DNA of 64,000 bases. It comes from Archilochus colubris (taxonomy: Eukaryota; Chordata; Aves; Apodiformes; Trochilidae). This document shows positions 37,896 through 49,000 of this stretch, piece by piece. Where the stretch lies: assembly GCA_023079485.1 (NCBI GenBank), contig CM041084.1, positions 63,459,709 to 63,523,708 of the forward strand, read 5' to 3'. Below the pieces are notes generated by a model, which was not told the DNA's origin, made no database searches, and saw only the letters and a list, made by a program, of their open reading frames with translations. The position numbers were made by a program, and so were the translations under genes. The stretch's first letter is position 1. Each line of letters opens with the position of its first letter.

Positions 37896-39112
37896 GCCTG
37901 CAGCTTTTCTTTTGATTTCATGATGAGGTACTATTAATCAGAGGAACCAGTGCTGGCCTCTGAGTATCCAGCGGGGCAGAAAAACACTGCAGTCAGAGAA
38001 CAGAAATGCAAGTAATTATCCTAAGCTTCTTTGTAGCATCCCAGTCCTGGGCCTCCTGAGTTGCTGTGTTAGAGTGAAGAGGTGCTCTGTAAGATCAGAG
38101 TTAACATCTCAGTAAGAATTACAGTGAAAACTGTCTGTGTCCACTATGAGATTTCTCCTCCTGAGTTTTTGCTTGTGTTTTTTCTGTAGAGCCTGTGAGT
38201 AGAAAATAGTGTGTATTGAGGGAAAACTGTTGTTATGTTGCAAAAATGTTTCTAGGGCTATTCTGCATAGGAATTTGAGCCAAACCTGTGACTGAAAAGT
38301 GATGCAGTTGAACAGTTTTAGGCTTCTAGCTGCATACTGTCATTCAGAAATTAAGCAATTATTCTCTTGAAAATGCCTTGTCCTTTCTACCCTCGTTTTT
38401 CTCAGGGATCAGTGTGTTACACAGCTTCTGAGAGGAAAAGCAAGTGCAAGCGCTTTCTAAGAATTGCTGACCTACTTTGCAAGTATTTTATTCTTCCTTG
38501 AATCAGATGTGTACCTGCAAGAATGTACGTGGATAAAAATTACGTCCGTTTCACCCACTGTGGCATAGGTCAAGTGCAGAAGAGCTCTCTCCCCTTTTAA
38601 GTTTCCACCCTGGAATAGTACTTCAGGTTCTCCTGGGGCTTCAAATGGATGAGGTCCAAATATAGCATTGAAGCGAGCTCGGAGCAACGTAAGGTACAGA
38701 AACCTGGGTTGTCATGCTTCTCCAACAGCAGAAGGTCTGTCTTAAGGTGGCACAATGAAAGGAATTACCCATGTTAATCCATTGTTCTGGTCCAGCATGT
38801 ACATGGCAAAACAAAGCCCACTGGAAATAGGGCTCGTTTTCCATTGCGTGCTTGTGGAGCATCTGCCACTACACGGTCCTGAGTTTACCATACAAATACA
38901 TCACAACCAGGCATGGTTGATGAACATATAGTGATGAACACATCAAGTTGGGCTACCACGGTTGGCTAGATTCCCCCCTCCTGAACATGATGGGGAAATG
39001 TTCCAGTGTTGATGTGCTTTACAGCAGATTTTCAGCGCTGGGAAAGACTTCCCAGTCTTCATTAGAACAAATCATGGACAAGCACAGTGAAATATGGCTT
39101 CAGCTGCTACTG

Positions 39113-39488
39113 TATCATAGAATCATAGAATTGGCTGGCTTGGAAGGGACCTCAGAGATCATCAACTCCAACCCTTGATCCACTACCGCTGCAGTTACCA
39201 GACCATGGCACTGAGTGCCACATCCAGTCTCTTTTTAAATATCTCCAGGGATGGAGAATCCACTGCTTCCCGGGGCAGCCCATTCCAATGCTTGATCACC
39301 CTCTCCATAAAGAAATTCTTTCTAATATCCAACCTAAACCTCCCCTGGCACAACTTGAGACCGTGCGCTCTTGTCTTGCTGAGAGTTGCCTGGGAGAAGA
39401 GACCAACCCACACCTGGCTTCCCCCTCCTTTCAGGGAGTTGTAGAGAGTGATGAGGTCTCCTCTGAGCCTCCTCTTCTCCAGGCTGAT
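39113..39488 (-). mobile_element. CR1 LINE 3' fragment, well preserved (minus orientation)
   Basis: It begins with the reversed 3' end atcatagaatcatagaatt and runs through catccagtctctttttaaat to ctcctcttctccaggctgat. On the minus strand about 100 residues of ORF2 C-terminus remain open, for example [20 protein letters not shown] and [19 protein letters not shown]. It is the inverted partner of the 31989-32364 copy, with similar ends and few differences by eye, so relatively young. Confidence 0.95.
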
Positions 39489-42400
39489 GTCTTGTCCAGG
39501 GCACACTTTGCCAGCATTAGCATGAATGGTGTTTTCCAAGAAAGCCTTTTGAGAGGATTAGTCTGCGGGTTGACTGCAGACAGGGCAATCTGGCATCCAG
39601 GCAAATTGCACTCGCTGAGTTATTGCTATATGAGTCAGCTGGCTGGGCTGCTGCAGAGTCCTTGGCTCTTTTGTGTTCTGTAGTCTGGGGAGTGATTAAT
39701 CAAGCATCCATCGTTCTTATGGACCCAAGGTTGGAGGCAGGGAAGCACAATGTCAGTGTCTCAGATAGTTAGAATTGCTGATTCACTTTCATCCATTCTC
39801 ACTGTTACTCTTCAGACTGGGTTTATGGTTCCTTTTTAGTGGTACTTAGATCTTGCTGACAGAAATGAAATACTACATGAAAAAGTAGACCAATTCTAAG
39901 GCTACTGCTGTGGAGGGGGGCAGGGGGCTTTCTGATTTGTTTAGAAGCTTCTCAAAGAACCTTAGAACTATGAAGTATTGTTGGATGAGAAGTTAATAAA
40001 AGTTAGTTTAAACCAAAGTTTGCTTGTGATCCATTCACTGTAGTTTCATTGAAAAATGCTGCTCAAAGGGCCATTGTGACAGGGAATTACAACTCAGGTA
40101 ACTTGGACCTGAAGCTTGCTAAGGCCTGATGCCAGCTGCCTGGAAAACTCCGTTATTAAAATTCTTAATAACTTCAAATAAGAGCAGGGATGGAGCGAAG
40201 GAACCAGACCCAGTAATGGCTAGGTTTAGAGCTGAGCTACTCAACATGGATTCAGAGTGGTGGGGGTCTTCTATGAAAACGTATTTTGCCATGACAGCAT
40301 CCCAACAAAGGGATTTCATTATGATCAGCATTTTAATTAAACTGGTTTGATTTTCTTACGTGGGCAAAGCTTCTTCACCTGTGTGTTCTGTGGTTCTTTG
40401 CTGTTCTTGGCAAGATGTAGAAACCAGCACTGGCTTGAGCAGAGGACTTAGACTGGGAAGAGGAAATCAGAGGCCAAGAATAAAGTCATGGTCTCATCTG
40501 TAAATAGTCTTAGGCAAGTTTGGAAAAATACTGTCCTGCAGACTGACTGTTGTGTATATGCTTTTGTAATCTCCCAAATCCTGGTGAAATGGCAAACCAG
40601 AAATGAGCGGATAGAAAAAGCAGCCTTGTGTCCCTTGGGTGAAGTTGAGAGGTTGTTCCAGCTGACCTGTTCCATCTTGACATCCTTTGCTTCCTTGCCT
40701 TTTCTCTTTCTCTCTGCTGCAGCCCTGAGAGTGGAGCAGTCCTGTCAGTCTCTCCAGTCCTGATGCTGCTCCTACTCTGAGCAGAGAGGGGATGTGCTGA
40801 CAGGAGTGTGAGACCACTAAGAGGATGTTCTCCCCAAGATGCATTGTGCAACCTGGTGTTTGTCCTTCCCTGTACAACCACATGGCTCCAGAAATTTCAG
40901 TTCCACTGCTAGGCGCAGCCTTAAGGGCTCCAGTAGGGCTTGCCCAAAAATTTTATATTGACATTTCTAGTTTCTGCATCTGTATGTTTGAAAGAGAAGA
41001 TATGATTTATGGTGCAAGCCTGTACATGCATATGCACACAGGGACACATAGAGTGTGCATACAAGCACTACCAAATGAAAGGAGCAACACTGCTCACCTG
41101 CACATGCCATTTACTTATATTTATGTATCCAGACCAAGTTCCTTTTGCTGCGTATGTGTACATTTGTCTGCATGTGCTTATATACTGAAGTAAAAATTGT
41201 GTGTGTTTAATTATCATTGCTCTTTTTCACTATGCTATTGCATCCCAGCCCATAGTTGGATGCTTTGCTGTCAGTAAGTAGTACAGTATTTGAGAAGGTA
41301 GGTAGTGATTTTAAAATTTATTTTAACTGCTTTTATCAGAAAATTAGGTCAAATGCATGCTCCGTTCATCTAGCACTGCAGGGCTGGCACATATTTTCTT
41401 CAACACAGAGATCCATCAAACTTCACTAGGCAGGAGAATAAGTAACTGAAAATATTGCAGAGAAATAAGGTAAGAAAAAATGTTTGGAGCAGAGTATGGG
41501 TTAAGTAGGTGGCAAAGCTGATGCTTCATATAATCATAATGTAGAAAACATCAAAGTAGAAACTGCATCCACACAAAAAGATGGTATCACTGAATGTTTA
41601 CTGAAGAAAAACAGTCCTGAAATATAAAGTGCAGGAAGAGTACAGGTTTGCTGCTCTACACAGTGATGCTATGTCAGACACAGATAGGGATCTGACACTG
41701 CAACTTGTACAGTTGGGTTTCTTTTAAGATTTGGATTTCCTGCCACTTTCACTGCAACTTGGCTGGCAAGATGTACTTTGTCAATGTTGATAAAGCTTTA
41801 TGAATCCCACACAAATCTGCCAAAATAACAGCTACACTAAATACTTACAGCCATTAATCTGATGTTTATCTTTTGTCAGGGTTTTTTTGTACTTGATTAT
41901 AGCTTGCTAGTTTTAATGGGAGTAGAAAGGGTAAGCAAGAGAAACATAAAGAAAATTAACTCTAATTATCAGCTGTTAATTTATCTGACTCAGTAAGCAT
42001 AAACAATTCTGTGATGGGAAGGCGAGCTGAAAAAAATGAACTGCCTGATTTCCTAGGTCTTTACAACAGCTGGGCATTTAGTTGTTGTCAACTAACACAA
42101 AAAGAAATATTTAAATACAGATAATAAATGCCTTAGGAGAATAGAGATTGACTGTAGGCTGTGATTGCCCTGTGATTTCATTACCATGGAAAAGAAAGGT
42201 ATAACACTGGACTAATGGCATGCATTTTGCTCTAGAAGTTGAGTAGAAGGATTTGGATTAATTGGAAAAAATAAAGCCCCAAATACAGAGATTTTCACTG
42301 AGTTTTATTTAGTCCTAAAACAATTAAAATTCCACTGAAATTAATGTGTTTGCTTGAATGAGGTCTAAGTAGAATGGTTTTCTTCTCTTGAGTTTATCTG

Positions 42401-43137
42401 AGTACATTGTGTGAGTCTTTAGAGTTATATTTTTTATTGCACAGGGAAGTGCTCATCAGGGATGTGACCCTACAGCTTTGATGGGGATTTGAAGGTGCAA
42501 AAACTGAATAGAAAATTGGGAAAGCCAGCGTGGTTTATCCCATACACTTTTTCCCAAATGCATATGAGAGCATGGAAAGCATCCAAGTAGGGCTCGGAGA
42601 ATTTAAGTCTGAGCATGTTTCAGATGCCTGAACAGATAATCTCAAGCTGGGATCCCTGGAGCATTTCCTTGTGGTGTGCAGGTAGCTGGTTTGTCAGGGT
42701 GTCTTTGCACCATTTCTAGATTTCCCAGCACGGGTTTTAAAACACTTTAAAGAGTACTAAGTGCTTAATTTATTTCAGTCTCCAGTGTTGTTATTTGCAT
42801 AAATGCCTACAGAGGAGAGATCAGAATGTCATGCCAGGTGGGCTATAAACCAAGCATCAAGCTCTATCCAATGTTAGGAAAGGCCTAGAGAATTTTTCTT
42901 TGCCTTGCAAACTGTTCTGGCATAAATAATAATGCAAGACTTAGTTGCATCCCTTGCTCTTGAGCACATTGCCTATCATTTCAGTGATGCAGGTGCTTCA
43001 TACACCCAAATCAAAAGCCCCAGCTAGCCAAACTGACAGAATAAGCAATCAAAAATTCATATGTACTTATAAGCAAAATTACTGTCAAGTCAGCACATTG
43101 TCAAAATAATATTCTTCATATGAAGAGGTCGTATGAA
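39489..43137. other. Intron stretch including the 41.9-42.1 kb candidate block
   Basis: Open frames around 40494-40883 overlap on both strands and have no family signature. A polypyrimidine/ctgcag acceptor-like site occurs at about 40701-40722 without exon support. Confidence 0.55.
41863..42130. promoter_or_regulatory. Candidate intronic regulatory block with clustered motifs
   Basis: Within 30 bases lie TAATTA (41963-41968), an E-box CAGCTG (41970-41975) and a consensus AP-1 site TGACTCA (41986-41992); another CAGCTG is at 42067-42072. No repeat is recognised here. Enhancer function is inference only. Confidence 0.3.
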
Positions 43138-43228
43138 GATATCATAAAATATCTCAAGTTGAAAGGGACCTGTAAGGATCATCAAATCCAACTCCCTGCT
43201 CTTTACAAGACTACCTAAAACTTTGTGA
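43138..43228 (-). mobile_element. CR1 LINE 3' end, short (minus orientation)
   Basis: atcataaaatatctcaagtt, gaaagggacctgtaaggatc and caaatccaactccctgctct match the reversed CR1 3' tail. Only about 90 bases are convincing, ending near ctacctaaaacttt. Confidence 0.8.
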
Positions 43229-43659
43229 AGCAACCCTGAGTCTAATGCCAAGCACAGAAGGATTGTATCTGCTTTGGAACGCCTTGAATACTGCTGCAGC
43301 AGCATTTATACCTACAGCAGCAGTAACACATGCACAGACATGGCCCCAGTCCATAACCTTAATGACTACCTCCATGCAAATGAAAGTTAGTGGCAATAGT
43401 AATACATAATAAAAATTGATACCATCATTACAGTCTTTCATCCTGATGAACCATCCTGGTTCTGCTTAAATGGCGCCTATTTACCTGCAGGCATTGTTAC
43501 AGTCTCATGGAGTCAGCAGTGGTATTTTCCCAACCTAGGCACCACACTTCAGTAGCTATCGAGGAAGAACCTAGCATCAATTTTTTATTTCAAGACAAAC
43601 CAGTTCCTTGTTTTTCTGTGTCCTTTAGTGGTTTTTAGAGACCACTAACTCAGCTGAAA

Positions 43660-43830
43660 TCACATCTGTAAACTCACAGCTCATGTTAACCTTCTTAATT
43701 ATTAAGCCTGCTTGCCATTCTGGCACTGTTTGTGTGAGCTGCGTGTGTCTCATCTGCTGGGTGACACCTCAACTGCTGATGGAGATGCCACTCGTATGTC
43801 ACTAGCAGCAGGGTGGCTTTGCAGGCTTTC
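43660..43830. promoter_or_regulatory. Candidate conserved block with palindromic motif
   Basis: It contains CTTAAT-T-ATTAAG (43694-43706), a perfect inverted repeat with a one-base centre, and shortly after it TGCCA-N3-TGGCA (43713-43725). The region is free of recognised repeats. Function is unknown. Confidence 0.25.
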
Positions 43831-45028
43831 TTTTCATCGTGCTGGTGGTCACTTGAATCAACTTTAGCCTACGGTTACAGGGCAGCCACGACAGAGGCAG
43901 TCACAGCTGGTTTTCTGTGTATTTGAATGTTTACGTTTTGGGTTTTTTTTTCAATGCAGTTGTGTGCAAAAGAGCTTACATCAGTGAGAATAAATTACCC
44001 TAAGAACTGGAAAAACGGAGTGGTACACCAGGGCCAGAAGTAGGTGTGTGAGCTGAGCCCCTCACTTTGGTGATGGTGTGCACTGTTTGTGGTGTGCATG
44101 TTCACTGCATGGAAATTTTTGTCTGCTATTTGTGAAGTGCCTGTTTTCCCAGTTGACTATCAAATGTTAACAGTGTGTGTATTCCTTTACTTCGTAATAT
44201 TTTGGTGCAAAGGAAGAGATGCAGGGCTAGTAAAACCTGTATAAGCCATTTTATTTGCTGTGGCCAAATGTGCTGTTGCTTGTCAGCAGGGTGGTGTGTT
44301 ACTCCCTGTGTGCATTCGCTGTCTGGTTCAGCTGTGAAGGAAAATATGTTCCTTCAGTCACCGTTACTTTCCTTCACATTTACAGTGGACTTGGAATACA
44401 CACATGCCCTGTTATAGGAATCAGTTCATAAGAGATGACTCATTATGCTATACAGTAAATTGATTTTTTGCAACAGCTCTACGTATCTGTGATTAACAGA
44501 GATTGCCTTGGCCAGTGTTAGAGCTGTGACTAATGCCAATCTTGTTAGGCATCCAGATTTATCTCCTTATTAAAAGTTTTGTTAAATTAGGATTCCTCAT
44601 AGAAACATTGTTTTGCCACCAGGACATAAATACATTTCTCATGCCATGAATATGATAAATACAACCATTGCTCTTACTGTTACTATAATTACTGTATCAC
44701 AATATTGACAGCAACATCATAGCAGACACCTCTGTATACTAATAACAAATCCTTGTCCTATATGAAAAGATTTTCCAGTGACCTGAATGATTGTTTTTAT
44801 GAGGTGGCCGAGAAAGAGCTCCTCATTTCCCAGAGCAGAGCAGACTTCTATCAGGTTTTCCACTCCTGCTAGAAGTATACATATCCATATTTATCTAGAC
44901 CATTTTCTGAGGCATTCAAAAGCTTTTAGTCACTATGCAATTTGTGATGCATGCATCTCCACATATAGTGCATCAGAAAATAGTATCAGATCCACCAAAT
45001 AACCTGTCCCACTGTTCTGTTCCTCTAT

Positions 45029-45518
45029 TCTGAGTCCTCAGTACAAGAAGGACATGGATCTGATGGAGTGGGTCCAGAGGAGGGCTGTGAAAATGATCAG
45101 GGGGCTGGAACACCTCTCCTATGAAGACAGTCTGAGGGAGCTGGGGTTGTTCAGCCTGGAGAAGAGAAGGCTCCAGAGAGACTTAATAGTGACCTTCCAG
45201 TATCTGAAGGGGCCTACAGGAAGGCTGGAAATGGACTGTGCATGGGCTTGTAAGGACAGGTCAAGGGACAATGGTTTTATATTATAGAAGAGTAGATTTA
45301 GATTGGATGTTAGGAAGAAATTCTTTACCATTAGGGTAGTGGAAAAGGAACAGATTGCCCAGGACGGTTCTTGAGACCTCATCCCTGAAGATGTTCAGTG
45401 TGAAGCTTGACGAGGCTCTGAGCAACCTGATCCAGCTGAGGGTGTCCCTGCTTACTGAAGGGTGGTTGGACTGGATGACCTTTGGAGGTCCCTTCCAACC
45501 CAATTCTGTGATTCTATA
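45029..45518 (+). mobile_element. CR1 LINE 3' fragment with ORF2 remnant (plus orientation)
   Basis: The plus frame opens with VQRRAVKMIRGLEHLSYEDS and [20 protein letters not shown], then YLKGPTGRLEMDCAW, which is CR1 ORF2 C-terminal sequence. It ends with ccaacccaattctgtgattc, the CR1 3' end. About 490 bases; a stop near 45285 and further changes break the frame. It is the same type as the minus-strand copy at 9560-9960. Confidence 0.95.
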
Positions 45519-45589
45519 TTGGGCACCACCAATAGCAATGTAGATGCTTTTTTATCATCCCTCCCTCCTGTCCTGTGTCTAGGTGCTCA

Positions 45590-46094
45590 TGTTTTTCTTT
45601 TTGCTCTTTTTCTTCTCCATTTTCTTTTTTTTTCTGCAGAAAAGACACGAGCAGAGCTCACACAAATGTTGGACTGAAGCCTTTTCGGATGGGCCTCTGT
45701 AGACTGGGGATGTTGCTGATACCTTTGGGACTTGTGTGCAGCTCTCGGGGTGGCAGAAATTCCTCTGGGCTGCCCCTTCCAGTGTCCTCCTTTCCACCTT
45801 GCAGCATTCTTCCCTTCCTGTTTGCTCTTCTCTCCCCTTTCTGTTTCTTCAGCCACCTTTGTGCTTTCCTCTGCTGCAGCCCCTGCTACTCCTTGTTCCT
45901 CTGGAATGATTCCAGGAACCCTCGTGGCTGCCATGGATCCCCTAGGGACCCTGAGAGGAGAACAAGGCTGTGGGCTTTGCCTGGGTCCTCTGGATGCCCA
46001 GGCTGCCAGTCCCTTCCCACTGCCCCTATACCCAGATAAGCTTCATATTAATGAGCACGGTATCCCTCTAGGCCTTGGAGTGGTGGTGTGGTGA
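45590..46094 (+). other. Pyrimidine tract with acceptor-like AG and open frame; possible non-coding exon (weak)
   Basis: A long T/C tract (45590-45636) ends in ctgcag with AG at 45638-45639, which is a strong-looking 3' splice site. It is followed by C/T-rich sequence with overlapping open frames on both strands. The predicted peptides are biased (Cys, Ser, Phe, Pro) and match no family I know. It could be an alternative or lncRNA exon, or just pyrimidine-rich intron. Confidence 0.15.
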
Positions 46095-49000
46095 GACAGA
46101 CAAGCAAAAGAAGCCTTTTTGTTAAGACAACTGTTGGGAAAAGATGCCTGGAGCCATGGCATTGCCTGCTGCTAAAATCAAGCCACTTAAGTATCCTTAT
46201 AGTTATCATCTGCAGCTGAGCAGAGAAGGGGCCTTTTGCAGAGCTGTAATTAAGAAGGGGTACTGCTCACCAGCTAATACTGTGCTGATTGAAGCACAGA
46301 TCAAAAAAATAATGATTTATGGTGCTTAAGATTTCTGGCTTATCGTGCACATAGCAGGCGAAGCTGAATATACAATTGCTGTATCTCTGAGAGCCTGAAG
46401 AGGCACCCCAGCTATCAAAGCTTAAGATAAATGAACAGTGGCTGGATGAACTACTGCCTTCAAATTCTCTATTTGCATACAAATTCTGAGAGTCATCCTC
46501 AGTGTTTTGTGTCTCTCCTTGGTACACATCTGCTAGGAGAACAAAATAATACCAAGCTGGTTTGTTCCAGCTCTGTACAAAAAGGACCATGACTGTGAGG
46601 TTATCATTAAGACAGTTCTGAAACAGAAAAAATAGTGGTTTTTTCTGTCTTGCAAAAATAGTGTTTTTTGCTTTCTCACAAAAATCTGCTCTTTGCTCTG
46701 TGGCTCTCCTCTGAAGTCAATAGTTCAGCACAGTTACAGCTCAGATCACTTATATTTTCTTCTGAATTTCTTAGGCAGTGATAAATTTGGAAGGGATGGA
46801 GAACTTCTTCATTACTAACCTCTGTTTTTGTTCAGTCTTCAAGTATTGCCATGAGTCAGTGTAGATAACTGGGATTTTTTGAGGTTCTGGCTAAATCACA
46901 GCTTCTTAATGTTATATTGTTTGCAAATTTGAAATAAATTGATACAAGGGAATGGTTCAAATACCTGTGAAGATTTCTGAATTCATTATTACTGCAGGAA
47001 AAAGCAATTCTCTCTGGTTTTGCATATAGGCATACATGAGAATTCATTGAAGTAGAAAGGCATTTTCTGAATATCCAGCTGGGTTTCAGTAGTACCGTCT
47101 GCTAACATGATTAGTAGTGCAAAGAGATTTCTGTCTAGTATGGGAATGTGTGAAATACACAGTTCTAATGATACTGAAGTTAGACATCACATCTTTACCT
47201 CTAAGGAACCATGTGCAGGCTCCTGGTGCCTAAAATAGTTTCTGAGGTTGTTTCTGGCCAAAATAATGTGTATTAATAATACAGCATATATCAGTGCAAC
47301 ATGTCTTAGAAGCTGTGAGTAGAACTGAGTGCCAAAGATGATTTCCCCTCTGATTCTGCACAGAATTCGAAGGCAGCAATAGCTGCTGTAATGGTCAAAA
47401 TCTGAGAAGAAAATCTTGCCCATATTTATTCTGTGTAACGTTATTAACCGTAATGTAGATTGTCACCATTTGGAAGATAATTTTGTATTAGCTTATTTAA
47501 AAAAAAAAAAAAAAAAAAAAAAAGTTTAAGAAGATACTGTTATCTGATGTGTTTAAATCTGATATGTTTAAAATATTCCATTCAAAATAACCTAGTAAGC
47601 GTGCTCTTTCACCCCTCCTCTATTTGCTGAAGCTCTCAGGCTATTCCTTGAGTGTTGACAGTTTCTTTTTAGCTTTAGAAATGTATTATTTTGCTCACTA
47701 ATTTAGCTTTGTGCACCAAAACCTTCTTTTGCTCTTTTTCTCACTTCCCTCCTGACCAAGGTAGTGATTGCTAATTAACGAAGCTTTCTGGTGCCAATGA
47801 AGGTTTTGATTATATGCCCAGACTCCAAATAGAGCCCTTTTTTATTTTCTTGTGAATAGGAGGAAAACACTGTATTGGGCTCTCATGTCCTGAGCCAAAT
47901 AGATAGAGGACTAGTCTTGCTCCAGTAATTTTTTTTAATTTTTTTTTTTCTGTGAAAATGTTTTTGTCCCAATTTGAAAAAAGAGCAGATGTGAAAAAGT
48001 CTGACACTGCAGATTGCAGAATCGATTAAGTCTGTGCCTGTTACATCCACTCTACTCTCCCTGTGCTGTGGGCCCAGGAGTTTTACTCATTTTTAGACTG
48101 CAGTACAAGGATGTTACAGGGACAAAGAAACTTTGGCTGCTGGTAGGTGAAGAGCTGGATAGAGCCTTATGTAAAATGAAGAGCTGCAAACTCCAGGCAT
48201 TTCAAAATCTTACTCTAGCTTCTTATCTTCCCCTGTGTTTACATGAAAAAAAATTGCAGTACTGTTACCCTAGACTGTATCTACTTGTCATTCACTTCTA
48301 GGCTGTTTGGCTTTCAAAGTTATTTCCATACCACAGGGCTTCCTTTTTCTAAAATGAAGGCTGAGGTTTGCAAATAAATCACATGACTTCCTAACAAAAA
48401 TAGTTACTGTGAGATGGGTGACAAGCTATTAGATCATAGTTATAATTTTACTTTCTAGCATAGGGTGCTAGAGAAATCTTCCAACAAATGGTAACACCAA
48501 TGACAGTACAAAAAATTTCTTTTTATTTGCTCTGCTGCTTCTAGAGAGCAATCTAGACCAACTTCTTTAGAAAAGATCAATGTTTTAAAATAACCTTCTT
48601 AAAATAAATGCAGAGTGCTATCTGAAGCTGTTGAGGTTTGGCTTGGGGGATATATGTACCCTAGGAGATGGAAAATAGTCAAGGTGGACCATTCAGTCCT
48701 TAACCTTCCTTGTAGGACATTGAGAGTAGGAAGACACTAGTATTAGTTATGGTGTTGTGATGTGGACCTGCACTGAAAACTTTGGTTCATTCTGAACAGG
48801 AACGAAGCAGTTGGTGTCTTTCAGTCTTTAGCAACCAAACCTAGAATTCAAATTTTCTCACGTCCTTTTGCTCAAACTCATGCCCATTCACCTTTTCAAG
48901 GACTGCTAGAGTGAGCTGTATACCTAAGTCATTGCCCTAGGGATCCGGTCTGGCATCTTCCAGCTCTACTATTATTTGTTTTTTCCTGTTTTCCTGCTGG

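Larger units (their letters stand above)
35204..39112. other. Intron stretch including the 37.6-37.9 kb candidate block
   Basis: Apart from the candidate regulatory block and one 13-bp duplication, the sequence is unique-looking and non-coding. Confidence 0.6.

Noticed and set aside
40494..40883. Two overlapping minus-strand frames of over 120 codons
   Set aside because: Overlapping frames on one stretch with no domain resemblance point to composition, not a gene.
45054..45287. Apparent small gene encoding a 77-residue protein
   Set aside because: It is the CR1 ORF2 C-terminal remnant inside the 45029-45518 element.
47499..47523. A25 run as the tail of a processed pseudogene
   Set aside because: No recognisable retrocopied coding sequence upstream and no flanking target-site duplication.
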